Source: a virus | Reading direction: 5' to 3' (one strand) | Virus record (IMG/VR): IMGVR_UViG_3300046004_001904 | Location: 1-20,976 of that record | Length of the DNA: 20,976 bases | In this document: positions 7,272 through 16,400 of the stretch, one piece after another | Numbering within the stretch: position 1 is the stretch's first letter | Layout of the letters: each line of letters opens with the position of its first letter | Position numbers and translations under genes: made by a program | The notes under the pieces: model-generated | What the model saw: the letters and a program-made list of their open reading frames with translations, nothing else | What the model was told of the DNA's origin: nothing | Databases searched by the model: none

Positions 7272-9257
7272 ATGGCAGTAAATCAATCCATTACAAAAAA
7301 ATTTAATCCAAACTTCAAGGACGTTAATTATTTAGCAAAAAATTTCTCTGAATATCGACAGAATTTAATAGAATTTGCTAAATCATATTATCCCAATACG
7401 TATAGCGATTTTAATGAAGCATCTCCTGGTATGATGTTTGTGGAAATGGCGGCATACGTTGGTGATGTCATGTCTTTCTACATTGATAATCAATTTAAGG
7501 AAAATTTATTGTTGTTTGCAAAAGAAAGAAATAATGTAGTAAATATATCACAGGCGTTGGGATACAAACCTAAACTCACAGCAACGGCAACAGTTGAAGC
7601 AGATATATATCAAATGGTTCCCGCACTTGGCGTAGCATTTAATTACGAACCGGATAAAAAATTCTTTTTAAAAATATTGGCAAATTCAAAATTTTCTACT
7701 AATACTCCACCCACTCAAAATTTTCGATCAATTGACAATGTAGATTTTTCCGATTCCACCAATAGAAATATTCGTGTATTGGCGCGCGATGGTTCAAATG
7801 CACCAACGATGTATGTAATTTCTAAGAAGATAAAATTGGTATCGGCAGACGTAAAAACTGCAACATTTTCATTTGGGTCGGCGCAGAAATTTACTAAGAT
7901 AGAATTAGTAGATTCTAATATAATTTCTATTATAAGTGTGCAAGATTCTGATGGCAATTCTTGGTACGAAGTAGATTATCTAGGTCAAGATTTAGTTATG
8001 GAAGATCGTACTATAGCAACTAGAGGGTCTGATGGATTCTTTACATCAGAAACTATGCAGTCTGGATCGCTATCTCCCGCAAAACTTGCAGTATTTCGTA
8101 AAAAACCAAGAAGATTTGCAACGCGAATTAATTCTGGCATGAAATTAGAATTATTGTTTGGATCAGGCACAGGCGACACCAGTGATGAATTGGTAACATT
8201 AAACTCCACACAGATAGCAAATTCAAAATATAATCAAGCTATTAGTAATTCATCGCTAGACCCTTCCGATTTTATATCAACTGACACATTTGGCCTTGCC
8301 CCTGCAAACACCACATTGACCGTAACTTATTTAGTAGGTGGTGGGATACAATCAAATGTTGCATCCAACACGATTACACAAGTAGATTTTGTAAATATTG
8401 CAAATGATGCAACAAGTTATACCTCTGCAGAACAAGGATTATATAATCAAGTAGTATCAAGCGTTGCAATTCTCAACGAAGAACCGGCTCGCGGTGGTGG
8501 AAATGTCGAATCAGTCGAAGAAATACGACAAAATGCGCTAGCGTTCTTTAATGCACAAAATCGAGTAGTAACAGATAAAGATTATTTAGTAAGAAGTTAT
8601 GCAATGCCTTCGCAATTTGGACAGATATCAAAAGTATTTGTCGTTCGTGATGAACAGATTAATGCAATTGGACGAGAAGACTCCGGATCATTAGAATTGA
8701 ACAATGATGAAAATCCGTATAATAATAGAAAATATGTAGTAGACCCCGTAGCACCAAACGCAATTAATTTATATGTTCTTGGGTATGATGAAAACAAAAA
8801 TTTAGCAACATTAAATACCTTGGTTAAAAGGAATCTTGCAAAATACTTAGAACAATACCGAGTACTTACCGATGATGTAAATATTTTAGATGCGTTTGTG
8901 GTAAATATTGGGGTACAATTTCACATTGTTGTATATCGTAATTACAATATGAATGATGTTATTGCACGGTGTATTGATGCAATCAAAGATTTTTTTGAAA
9001 TTACAAAATGGCAAATTAATCAGCCAATTAATATGAATGACCTTAGATTGACAATTGGCTCAGTAGATGGTGTACAAACGGTATCTGACGTAATTATTAG
9101 TAACAAATATAGATTCCAAGATGGTCGTGATTACTTTGAACATCGGTATCCAATTGAAGAGGCAATGGTTGATGACATTATATATCCATCGTTGGACCCA
9201 TGTATATTTGAAATACGGTATCCAGAAACCGATATTGTTGGATTTGCTCGTCAATAA
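7272..9257 (+). CDS. gp6: Baseplate wedge subunit gp6 (baseplate J-like)
   Basis: This 661-residue protein is almost the length of T4 gp6 (660). It forms the dimeric iris that ties baseplate wedges together. The N-terminal region has NYLAKNFSEYRQNLIEFAKSY and EASPGMMFVEMAAYVGDVMSFYIDNQ, a hallmark of gp6/baseplate J proteins. The middle has the J-like core with REDSGS and VVTDKDYLVRSY (about residues 430-440), and the end has DLRLTIGSVDGVQTV before a proline-containing C-terminus. A GGAGATAA ribosome site precedes the ATG. It follows gp25 as expected and is the most conserved gene of the window. Confidence 0.95.
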   Translation: MAVNQSITKKFNPNFKDVNYLAKNFSEYRQNLIEFAKSYYPNTYSDFNEASPGMMFVEMAAYVGDVMSFYIDNQFKENLLLFAKERNNVVNISQALGYKPKLTATATVEADIYQMVPALGVAFNYEPDKKFFLKILANSKFSTNTPPTQNFRSIDNVDFSDSTNRNIRVLARDGSNAPTMYVISKKIKLVSADVKTATFSFGSAQKFTKIELVDSNIISIISVQDSDGNSWYEVDYLGQDLVMEDRTIATRGSDGFFTSETMQSGSLSPAKLAVFRKKPRRFATRINSGMKLELLFGSGTGDTSDELVTLNSTQIANSKYNQAISNSSLDPSDFISTDTFGLAPANTTLTVTYLVGGGIQSNVASNTITQVDFVNIANDATSYTSAEQGLYNQVVSSVAILNEEPARGGGNVESVEEIRQNALAFFNAQNRVVTDKDYLVRSYAMPSQFGQISKVFVVRDEQINAIGREDSGSLELNNDENPYNNRKYVVDPVAPNAINLYVLGYDENKNLATLNTLVKRNLAKYLEQYRVLTDDVNILDAFVVNIGVQFHIVVYRNYNMNDVIARCIDAIKDFFEITKWQINQPINMNDLRLTIGSVDGVQTVSDVIISNKYRFQDGRDYFEHRYPIEEAMVDDIIYPSLDPCIFEIRYPETDIVGFARQ

Positions 9258-9269
9258 TTGAGATAATAT

Positions 9270-10310
9270 ATGAGAACTTTTCTACCAACATCACAAGACG
9301 CGACCATTTACGAACGATATCCAACATTAAATACTGGACTCGACGAAATTATTGAAGTAGGAAAAATAATAAAATTTTTAGATGGCCCCAATCAATATGC
9401 CTCGGGTTCAACGAGAATGTTGATACAGTTTGACATTCCTTCATTACAACAATATCCAACGTCTTCAAAATACTATTTAAATTTACGAATTGCTAATGCA
9501 ACAAATGTGAATCGGTATCAAAAGTTAGAAGTATATCCAGTATCACAAAGTTGGGTGGAAGGAAGTGGATATTTTTATCAAGATGTGCAGAATGCAAAAG
9601 ATGGTGTAACCTGGATTGATAGAAGTACTACAGCTGCGTGGGCAACTTCAGGTAGTAATTATACGACAATAATCTCTGCATCATATACTTTTTCAAACGT
9701 TCCCATTGAAGATGTAAAAGTTGATGTTACTAATTTAATTGCACCGGTTGTATCTGGTTCAAATATAACTCCGTGGAATGGATTAATACTAAAGTTTCCT
9801 ACCACGGACGAATTAGATTCTACTAATATTGGTAACATTAAGTTTTTTTCGGGAAATACACATACTATATTTGCTCCAAAACTGGAAATTGTACAAATAG
9901 ACCAGACATTTGTCACGGGTAGTTTAAAACGAATTCCCAACGGAAATGTTACCATCGTACCAAAAAATATAAAAGAAGCATACACTCTAGGAGAAATAGA
10001 CAAGGTATATTTGGTGGTGCGAGAACCATATCCCGATAGAAAATTTGACTCAACGAGTCGATATAGAAATGTGTATTACCTGCCATCTGAGTCGTATTAT
10101 AGAGTACGAGATCAAGTAGCAGATATGGTATTATACGAGTTTGACCAGTACTCTGCTATAAATTGTGACAGTTCGGGGTCGTATATTCTACTAGACACAT
10201 CGGGATTGGAAGTTAACCGATATTATACATTGGATTTAAAGGTAAAATCGAACGGGTTAGTATTCTTCCCAGAATTTAATTACACCTTTAAAGTAGACAG
10301 TGATGCTTAA
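9270..10310 (+). CDS. DNRLRE-like structural protein in the outer baseplate wedge position
   Basis: This 346-residue protein begins with a pattern like the DNRLRE domain of secreted and cell-surface beta-sandwich proteins: residues 3-20 (TFLPTSQDATIYERYPTL), a STRMLIQFDIP strand (47-57), YYLNLRIANAT, and VYPVSQSWVEGSG (88-100). The domain probably covers residues 1-205. The rest (about 235-346) has YYLPSESYYRVRD and an ending like NYTFKV that I recall from other environmental phage baseplate proteins. It sits directly after gp6, where T4 has gp7/gp8. A structural wedge role is inferred from position and the beta-rich make-up. A carbohydrate-binding role is possible. A TTGAGATAA ribosome site is present and the 3' end overlaps the next gene by 8 bp. 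Confidence 0.72.
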   Translation: MRTFLPTSQDATIYERYPTLNTGLDEIIEVGKIIKFLDGPNQYASGSTRMLIQFDIPSLQQYPTSSKYYLNLRIANATNVNRYQKLEVYPVSQSWVEGSGYFYQDVQNAKDGVTWIDRSTTAAWATSGSNYTTIISASYTFSNVPIEDVKVDVTNLIAPVVSGSNITPWNGLILKFPTTDELDSTNIGNIKFFSGNTHTIFAPKLEIVQIDQTFVTGSLKRIPNGNVTIVPKNIKEAYTLGEIDKVYLVVREPYPDRKFDSTSRYRNVYYLPSESYYRVRDQVADMVLYEFDQYSAINCDSSGSYILLDTSGLEVNRYYTLDLKVKSNGLVFFPEFNYTFKVDSDA

Positions 10311-10677
10311 TATACTTAATTCATATATCCCAAAATTTTTAGTTGATCTTAAAAAAAATAACGAAGACATTATTACGGTCACCACAAAATATTTTTCTCC
10401 AGAAGGAGACATATATGAATTAGATGTCCGTACACTATCTCCAAATTTAATACAAACGACACAATCGTTACAAGAACTCCGGCCAGAAATTTCAACGGTA
10501 TATCCGTTTAAAATTGTAACACCATTAGACTTCGATGGTTCAACAATATTACAAAGTCCAAGTATGACGACACAGCCCACGGCCTCACAGGGATATTACG
10601 CACCCATTTACTTTGAACGATATAACGCAGATGTTATTAGAAATATAGACACGCGATTTACTGAGTTGAGTATCTAA
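10303..10677 (+). CDS. Small structural protein of unknown function
   Basis: This 124-residue protein starts at the ATG at 10303, overlapping the preceding stop as ATGCTTAA. A GTG at 10300 is an alternative one codon upstream. The protein has an N-terminal LNILNSYIPKFLVDLKK helix, a beta-hairpin-like VTTKYFSPEGDIYELDVRTL, and a polar Thr/Ser/Gln-rich middle with QSPSMTTQPTASQGYY. No family is recognised. It is co-translated with the DNRLRE-like gene and followed after 1 bp by the next gene, so it is probably part of the same baseplate sub-assembly. Confidence 0.65.
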   Translation: MLNILNSYIPKFLVDLKKNNEDIITVTTKYFSPEGDIYELDVRTLSPNLIQTTQSLQELRPEISTVYPFKIVTPLDFDGSTILQSPSMTTQPTASQGYYAPIYFERYNADVIRNIDTRFTELSI

Positions 10678-10678
10678 T

Positions 10679-11542
10679 ATGCCAAATCAAGCAAATTTTA
10701 GAAGTAATATCACTACCCAAACTGAACCACGATTTGCCGCGTCAAGAATCGTAAGTAATCCAAGTGAACTAATTCTATTTGAAGAAGTTCCTGCAAGTTT
10801 TGCATTTGATGCGCAAGATAATGTGGAAGTACATTTTTATACAATTCTTGAAAATCAATTATTACTAAGTACGACTATTACATTAAATGATAATATTATT
10901 AAATCACACATCGTTGCATATAGCGATAACTCATATAAAAATTATATTAGGATAGATTTCACAAAATTATTTGTTGATAAGAATTTAGTACTAGTTCCTG
11001 GTGATTATAAGTTAACACTAAACTTCTTTTCAGATGAAATTGGTAGTTACACAGATAGACGACTAACTATAGATACGATATCACCAACACGAACGGAAGT
11101 ACAATTAACATTTAATAATGTAATTGATGAGGTAACACGTAGAGAAAATCAATATTTACTCAAAGAATTTATTGAACCATCATTTACTAAGGCAGATGCA
11201 GTTGGAGTTGCAGAAAAAATATTTAAATCCGGCGTGGAACTGGATGATTCAACAGAAGGCGTTACGGCGGATACCATAGTAGAAAATATAGCAATTCCAG
11301 AAATAAACCAGACCTATGCAAATACTATAGCGCGCATTGATAGATTAAATTTACGCGAATCTTTCGACGCACAGGTGAATGATTTTCTCCTAGAACTGTA
11401 CTCTTTTATACGTGAAGAAATAGTTATTAATGGGGATGATAGAATACAACAAGATGAATACGAACAAATCATTCGTTCGGTGGTAGAAAATAAAATACGA
11501 TTTCTATATCAGTCAATAGACTCGCGAATCACGGCACGCTAA
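10679..11542 (+). CDS. Structural protein with beta-rich N-terminus and helical C-terminus
   Basis: This 287-residue protein starts 1 bp after the preceding stop. Residues 25-135 are strand-rich, with FEEVPASFAFDAQDNVEVHFYT, KNYIRIDFTKLFV and GDYKLTLNFFSDEIGSY, like an Ig- or jelly-roll-type domain. Residues 150-287 are helical and acidic (DEVTRRENQYLLKEFIEP, IDRLNLRESFDAQVND, YEQIIRSVVENKIRFLYQSI). I recall similar proteins between gp6 and gp7-like genes in marine T4-like phages, but the function is unknown. A 98-bp gap with a possible gene remnant follows, marking the left edge of the accessory block. Confidence 0.65.
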   Translation: MPNQANFRSNITTQTEPRFAASRIVSNPSELILFEEVPASFAFDAQDNVEVHFYTILENQLLLSTTITLNDNIIKSHIVAYSDNSYKNYIRIDFTKLFVDKNLVLVPGDYKLTLNFFSDEIGSYTDRRLTIDTISPTRTEVQLTFNNVIDEVTRRENQYLLKEFIEPSFTKADAVGVAEKIFKSGVELDDSTEGVTADTIVENIAIPEINQTYANTIARIDRLNLRESFDAQVNDFLLELYSFIREEIVINGDDRIQQDEYEQIIRSVVENKIRFLYQSIDSRITAR

Positions 11543-11640
11543 TATTAGCACTGCCAACAAATAGTTTAATAAAGCTTGGGGACATTTCTGGTTACATGAT
11601 GTTGGTGCTGGGATAACTTTAAATTAATGGATAATTACGT
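11543..11640 (+). other. Gap with possible remnant of a structural gene and an imperfect hairpin
   Basis: This non-coding stretch carries an open reading from about 11545 to TAA at 11614-11616. It reads LALPTNSLIKLGDISGYM and resembles the ALP-x-S-x-I-x-L-x-D-I start common in phage tail and baseplate proteins, but the initiating ATG would have to be the TTA at 11545. A 10-bp imperfect stem is possible between AGCAC (11547-11551) plus CAACA (11555-11559) and TGTTGGTGCT (11600-11609). No U-tract follows, so it is not a clear terminator. Confidence 0.3.
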
Positions 11641-12891
11641 ATGGCAACACTTATACTTAGTGCCTTCCGCGGCACCGTAACGGGTGCAGGTTTAACAGCT
11701 GAAACTATTAGTGGGGGCCCAGTAATATCCCCGCTGAATCAGCCCGGAGAATATCAGTTTGACGCAACGCCCGATCAAGGGTGGCAATTTGTTAGGTGGG
11801 ACACTAATATGGAGATTATTGGGGGGTCAGCCACTACTCGTAGTATAACAGTATTTGTGAACGCACTTGCGGCCGCCAGCACCACGAATTTCGTCCTTAC
11901 TGGAGTTTTTAGCCCTATCCCGACGGGAGCTCCCGTCAGTGGCACTCCCGCAACGACAACCGACAGTGGTACTCCCGCAACGGCAACCGGCAACACCACA
12001 CCGCCGGCAAACATCGACATTATAGTTGAAGGAGGGTTAGGAACTATAAACGGTCCCGGCGGCCCCGTGACGCTAGACTCTTCATATACTGGTGTGTTCG
12101 GCCGCACGGCAGGCACACGTGTATCGCTCAATATTGGTAGTGAATATGAGTTTACCGCAACGGCTGATGACGGATACTATTTTGAGGGATGGAGTACTAA
12201 TCTGGAAATTGTCAGTGGATATTTAACTAATAATTCCATAAGAGTCTTAGTAACACCCGGCTCCAGTACCATTAGTGGAACGTTTCGCAGAATAAGTACG
12301 CAACCACCACCAGTAGAGGAAGACTTCTTCGCACCACTGCCAAGTCCAAGTCCAACGCCATCGCCAAGTCCAACGCCTCAACTTTCACTAACCCCAACTC
12401 CAAGTACAAGTACAAATCCAATACTTCCGGCACCAAGTCTGAGTCGGACGCCATTACCGTCAACTACACCAATACCATCACGAATAGTAATTACATATCG
12501 AGATTGTATCAGTGGAGTTTTAAACGAAGGTCTTGCCCCACGAGAGTATCGTGAAGTAGCATATGCTGGCGCAGGTGGAGGAACCTGTTGGGAACCTAGT
12601 ACAATAGTTGGATTTCAACCGAGTTTATCGGAGGCACTAACGTTTACGTATCAACGAGGTGGCAGTAATCTCCCACAACCTAAACCAATTACCGCAAATA
12701 ATCCGTCATACGGAGTCTCATACAGAATAACTATGAGAACAAATCCAGATATAATTGTGCAACCGAGCAGTTTTACGATAAGTCCCAGAAGTAGTCAACA
12801 ATTTTTTGTAAACGTGACGCCGACATTATTAGATAAATTGGGTGACGGCACATCTACGATTGAAATGTTAGTAGATATCACAGAAGTTTAA
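11641..12891 (+). CDS. InlB-type repeat protein with Pro/Ser linker and Ig-like C-terminal domain
   Basis: This 416-residue protein has two divergent InlB B-repeat-like modules: A at about residues 36-91 (GEYQFDATPDQGWQFVRWDTN) and B at about 167-215 (EYEFTATADDGYYFEGWSTN), each with the typical A-x-x-D-x-G-W/Y-x-F-x-x-W core. A 9-residue tandem SGTPAT repeat joins them. Residues 232-280 form a Pro/Ser/Thr-rich linker. The C-terminal part (281-416) has paired CISG...GGTCWEP segments and a FTISPRSSQQFFV strand of an Ig-like domain. It may display binding modules from the baseplate. The first two thirds look more GC-rich than the flanking genes, and T4 has no counterpart, which suggests acquisition. 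It starts near a GGATAATTACGT leader with a weak ribosome site. Confidence 0.75.
   Translation: MATLILSAFRGTVTGAGLTAETISGGPVISPLNQPGEYQFDATPDQGWQFVRWDTNMEIIGGSATTRSITVFVNALAAASTTNFVLTGVFSPIPTGAPVSGTPATTTDSGTPATATGNTTPPANIDIIVEGGLGTINGPGGPVTLDSSYTGVFGRTAGTRVSLNIGSEYEFTATADDGYYFEGWSTNLEIVSGYLTNNSIRVLVTPGSSTISGTFRRISTQPPPVEEDFFAPLPSPSPTPSPSPTPQLSLTPTPSTSTNPILPAPSLSRTPLPSTTPIPSRIVITYRDCISGVLNEGLAPREYREVAYAGAGGGTCWEPSTIVGFQPSLSEALTFTYQRGGSNLPQPKPITANNPSYGVSYRITMRTNPDIIVQPSSFTISPRSSQQFFVNVTPTLLDKLGDGTSTIEMLVDITEV
11938..11991 (+). repeat. Two-copy 27-bp in-frame tandem repeat
   Basis: Two adjacent 27-bp units (11938-11964 and 11965-11991) encode SGTPATTTD and SGTPATATG. They differ at a few bases. 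They form the linker between the two InlB-like modules and could change in copy number by slippage without shifting the frame. Confidence 0.8.
12334..12480 (+). repeat. Pro/Ser/Thr low-complexity linker
   Basis: Short CCA-AGT and CCA-ACG codon repeats encode a PSPSPTPSPSPTP-type linker (residues 232-280 of the InlB-like protein). Such stretches usually form extended, flexible stalks between displayed domains. Confidence 0.75.
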
Positions 12892-12893
12892 TT

Positions 12894-13415
12894 ATGCCAA
12901 TAAAAAACTATACCACTGGAACTATTTCATCCTTAGTAAAATATGAACCGTATAGTTACCCTACTGACACAACTGCATGTTATGATATTGCTGATATGGT
13001 ATCGGTAGATTTACAACCATTATTAACTCCAACCAATATATCTTATTATGTTGGTGCAGAATCAACGTATAATCTTACTATGACGGTTAAGAATTTGACA
13101 TTAAATGCAACATTACGAGTAAGAATGCCATTTAACGACCAAGTATTTTTAGTTGATGGGAGTGTCAAATTACCATCAACAGTAGGAGGTCCAAATAGAA
13201 CTACGTTGGATTTTACGTTAACTCCTCGCGAATCACGTACAATACAAATTGAATTAAATAAATCTACATTAAACGGAAATTCAAATTCTAATCTTGAAAT
13301 TACATTGCCATTGAATATACAAAATGTAGTAGTTGAGGGACTGACAGTATTAAAAAATACCTCAACGCAACCATTGTTACCAATATACCTTCCCCAAAAT
13401 ATAGTGGTGCAATAA
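12894..13415 (+). CDS. Small Ig-like beta-sandwich structural protein
   Basis: This 173-residue protein is strand-rich throughout, with a TYNLTMTVKNLTLNATLRVRMPF region and LDFTLTPRESRTIQIELNKSTL (about residues 103-124). It resembles Ig-like domains such as those in tail-displayed proteins. The TPRES-x-x-I segment matches the C-terminal motif of the preceding protein (TISPRSSQQF) and the later 212-residue one (TITPRDVTTV). The start is 2 bp after the preceding stop and the stop is 1 bp before the gp7-like ATG, so the three are probably translated as a group. Function is unknown. A decoration or connector domain of the baseplate is inferred. Confidence 0.65.
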   Translation: MPIKNYTTGTISSLVKYEPYSYPTDTTACYDIADMVSVDLQPLLTPTNISYYVGAESTYNLTMTVKNLTLNATLRVRMPFNDQVFLVDGSVKLPSTVGGPNRTTLDFTLTPRESRTIQIELNKSTLNGNSNSNLEITLPLNIQNVVVEGLTVLKNTSTQPLLPIYLPQNIVVQ

Positions 13416-13416
13416 C

Positions 13417-16400
13417 ATGGCAATGATTAGAGTACCAATATACATACAAATATTACCTGCTAAAGTTCCCACAGTGGGAGTTGCGTCAATTAAGGTTATT
13501 ATATCTCCTGAACAAACGCAACTTCAACGGTTAACTACCAATTATACGTTCAATATAACTACGGTGCCAATTGAAATAAACCTGGCATCTCCATTAATTA
13601 CATCTGCACTACAATTCCTCCAGACAGCAGTAGATACCTATGTAGACGAAGATCGTACGTTAAAAACATTGTTAAATTACGGTGAAGATAGGCAATCGGT
13701 AGCATTGGCATATCGGTATGGTCCCGCTGATGAAAATAACATACAACGTGTACAATTAAAACTATTACAGCCAGTACCAGATGACATTACTGTTAGTTCT
13801 TCTGTATTTATAAGTCGAGAAGTTACCAAAACATTAATTGATAAAGTTCGTGTTCGGTTTGCGCCCGAATTGGATGCTACCCCATATCTACGTCCAAAAA
13901 ATTTAGCAGCACAAACTGACCTCGACCTCGGAAAGTCGTTAAACAATATGACTTTACAGAAATTGTCATTACAATCAGGATCAGTTGGCATAACCGATAA
14001 TTACCAAAATAAAACTTTTGAAGACGAAATTTTTAGACAGTGGTATTCCTATGATTTTAATTCATCTGAGTTAAATATAGACTTCACGAATTATAATAAT
14101 TTTATGTTTTATGGGTCTGCCGCAATGCGACTTGAAACATTTAAACAAAAAGTTGCTCAATTAGAAACATTAGAATCTAAACGTATACAATTTTTAGCTA
14201 ATTACGCAGTAAATACGGCGTCAGTGGGATTAATCTATCTACAAGACCAGTCTGCCACATTCTCAAAACAGCAAGAAGATATCATCCGTGGATTTGACCG
14301 ATATGAACAATATTTGTATTTTACACCATCTGGTTCTAATAGTCCGTACTCTGCATCCGCATACTACGCCGACACTGGCCAAGAGTACAATTCAATTGGA
14401 TATTGGCCAAAATCGGGAAGTGCTTTATGGCCAGTGAGCAGTATCACCGTTGAAAATTGGTATGAAACGCAAAGTTTAATTGCACAAAGATTTGATGAAT
14501 TTAACGAAAATAATTTAGTTAATACCATCCCATCTCATTTACGAGAGGATGATACATCGGGTGCATATATTACATTTGTTTCTATGATGGGACATTTCTT
14601 TGATACGATTAAACCATTCGTAGACCAATTTCCTAACATCTACAGTAGAAATTTAAATCCAAACGAAGAACTGTCCAAAGATTTAGTCAATGAAATTGCA
14701 GAGTCTATTGGATTTAGACTTCCTACGTTAAATTCTATATATAATTTATCAGATAATATTCTTGGAACCAACTCAGAAGTTCCACGCCGTGATATGACTG
14801 CGGAAATTTATAAAAGATTATTACATAACTTACCGTTCTTTGCAAAGGCAAAAGGTACAAAAACTGCATTAGAAGCGTTCCTAAAAACATTTGGAATTAC
14901 ACCCCAATTAATTAGCGTAAAAGAAACGGGCACACCGGTTACGAGTTCATATCATGTATTTGATGAGTTCAGTACGGGGTTAGATTTTGATACGACAAAA
15001 ATTTCATATTTACGATTACCAATATCGGCATCTGCTAGAAATCCAACAACCTTACAGTTTAATTGTACGGTGGCAGAAAATAAAACAATGACGTTATTGA
15101 CGGGTGATGATAAATGGGCATTAAATGCGGTGGTACATCCTACCAATATAAATTTAGGACGGTTTGAAATTGCCTCAGGTAGTAGTAATACAACGATATT
15201 ATCCAGTAGTTATCATGAAATTTTTGGTGATGAACTTATTAATATTACAATACAAAATTATCTATCGACGGCATCACTATACGTAACGCAAGTAGAAGGA
15301 GAAGATTTAGTATTTAGTTCAATTGCTAACGAATCATCTAAATTTATTTCATTATGGCAATCTACGCAATATGTGTATGTAGGTGGAGCAGGTCCACAAG
15401 TTGTAGCACGATATAATGGAACTATAGACGAACTACGATTGTGGAATACAACATTATCAGATGAAATTGTTTTAAATACTGCATATGATGCAGGATCTAA
15501 TGCAGGGGACACATATTCTGCAGCAGCAGATAATTTATTAGTACAATTATCGTTCAACAATCTGAATACGGCATTATTAATAGCATCATCGTCGGTATTA
15601 AATGAAAGTCCATATAAAAATAAGACTGTTTCTCCGACATTGGATACAATATTTACATCTAATGTAGTTGAAGCAGATTTTGTACGATACAATAGAAGTA
15701 TTCGTCAAGATATGTCGGTTGTGGGATCTTCGGGATATCTGACCAGTAAAATTAAAGTAGCACCGGCACCAATATTCATAGATAACACCAACGGTTCACG
15801 ATTGTATAGAACGAAGAGTATAGTACAACCGCAAGTAAAACGACTTCAAGCTGGCCGTAATAAGGTGATACTGTCTATGTCACCAACAGAAATTATCAAT
15901 CAAAATATTATCCGTAATCTTGGATTAGAAAATATTAATGCAGTATTAGGGTCACCAACTACATTATATACCACGTTTGATAAGTCGCTGGAAACATTAA
16001 AACGACACTATCAACAATATCATTACGTAACGGTAAATACAAACCGATTTATCCGAATAATATCCGATCTTGCGTCAGTCATAGATCAAGTTGTTGAATA
16101 TTTTATTCCATCCAAAGCAACGTTATTAAAAGGTATTGTTATAGAACCTAATATTTTGGAGCAAGTAAAAATTGCTCCTGTAAAAAATATGAGATTGTAT
16201 GGAAAAAATGCAAAGAAAACGTTAAATGCTGCAAATTCTTTGACGGGTAGTAAGGCAGATTATGGAGCAACATTTAATGTGTCCGATAGCATTGACGCGT
16301 TAAGTAATACAACAGTTGATGCAAGTTACCAAACATACACGGCCCAAGAATCATTTAATACCATACTAGTTAGTGCAGATACGCATAATTACACAAGCTC

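Noticed and set aside
12334-12480. CRISPR-like or minisatellite array
   Set aside because: The short repeats are in-frame Pro/Ser codons of a linker, without regular spacers.
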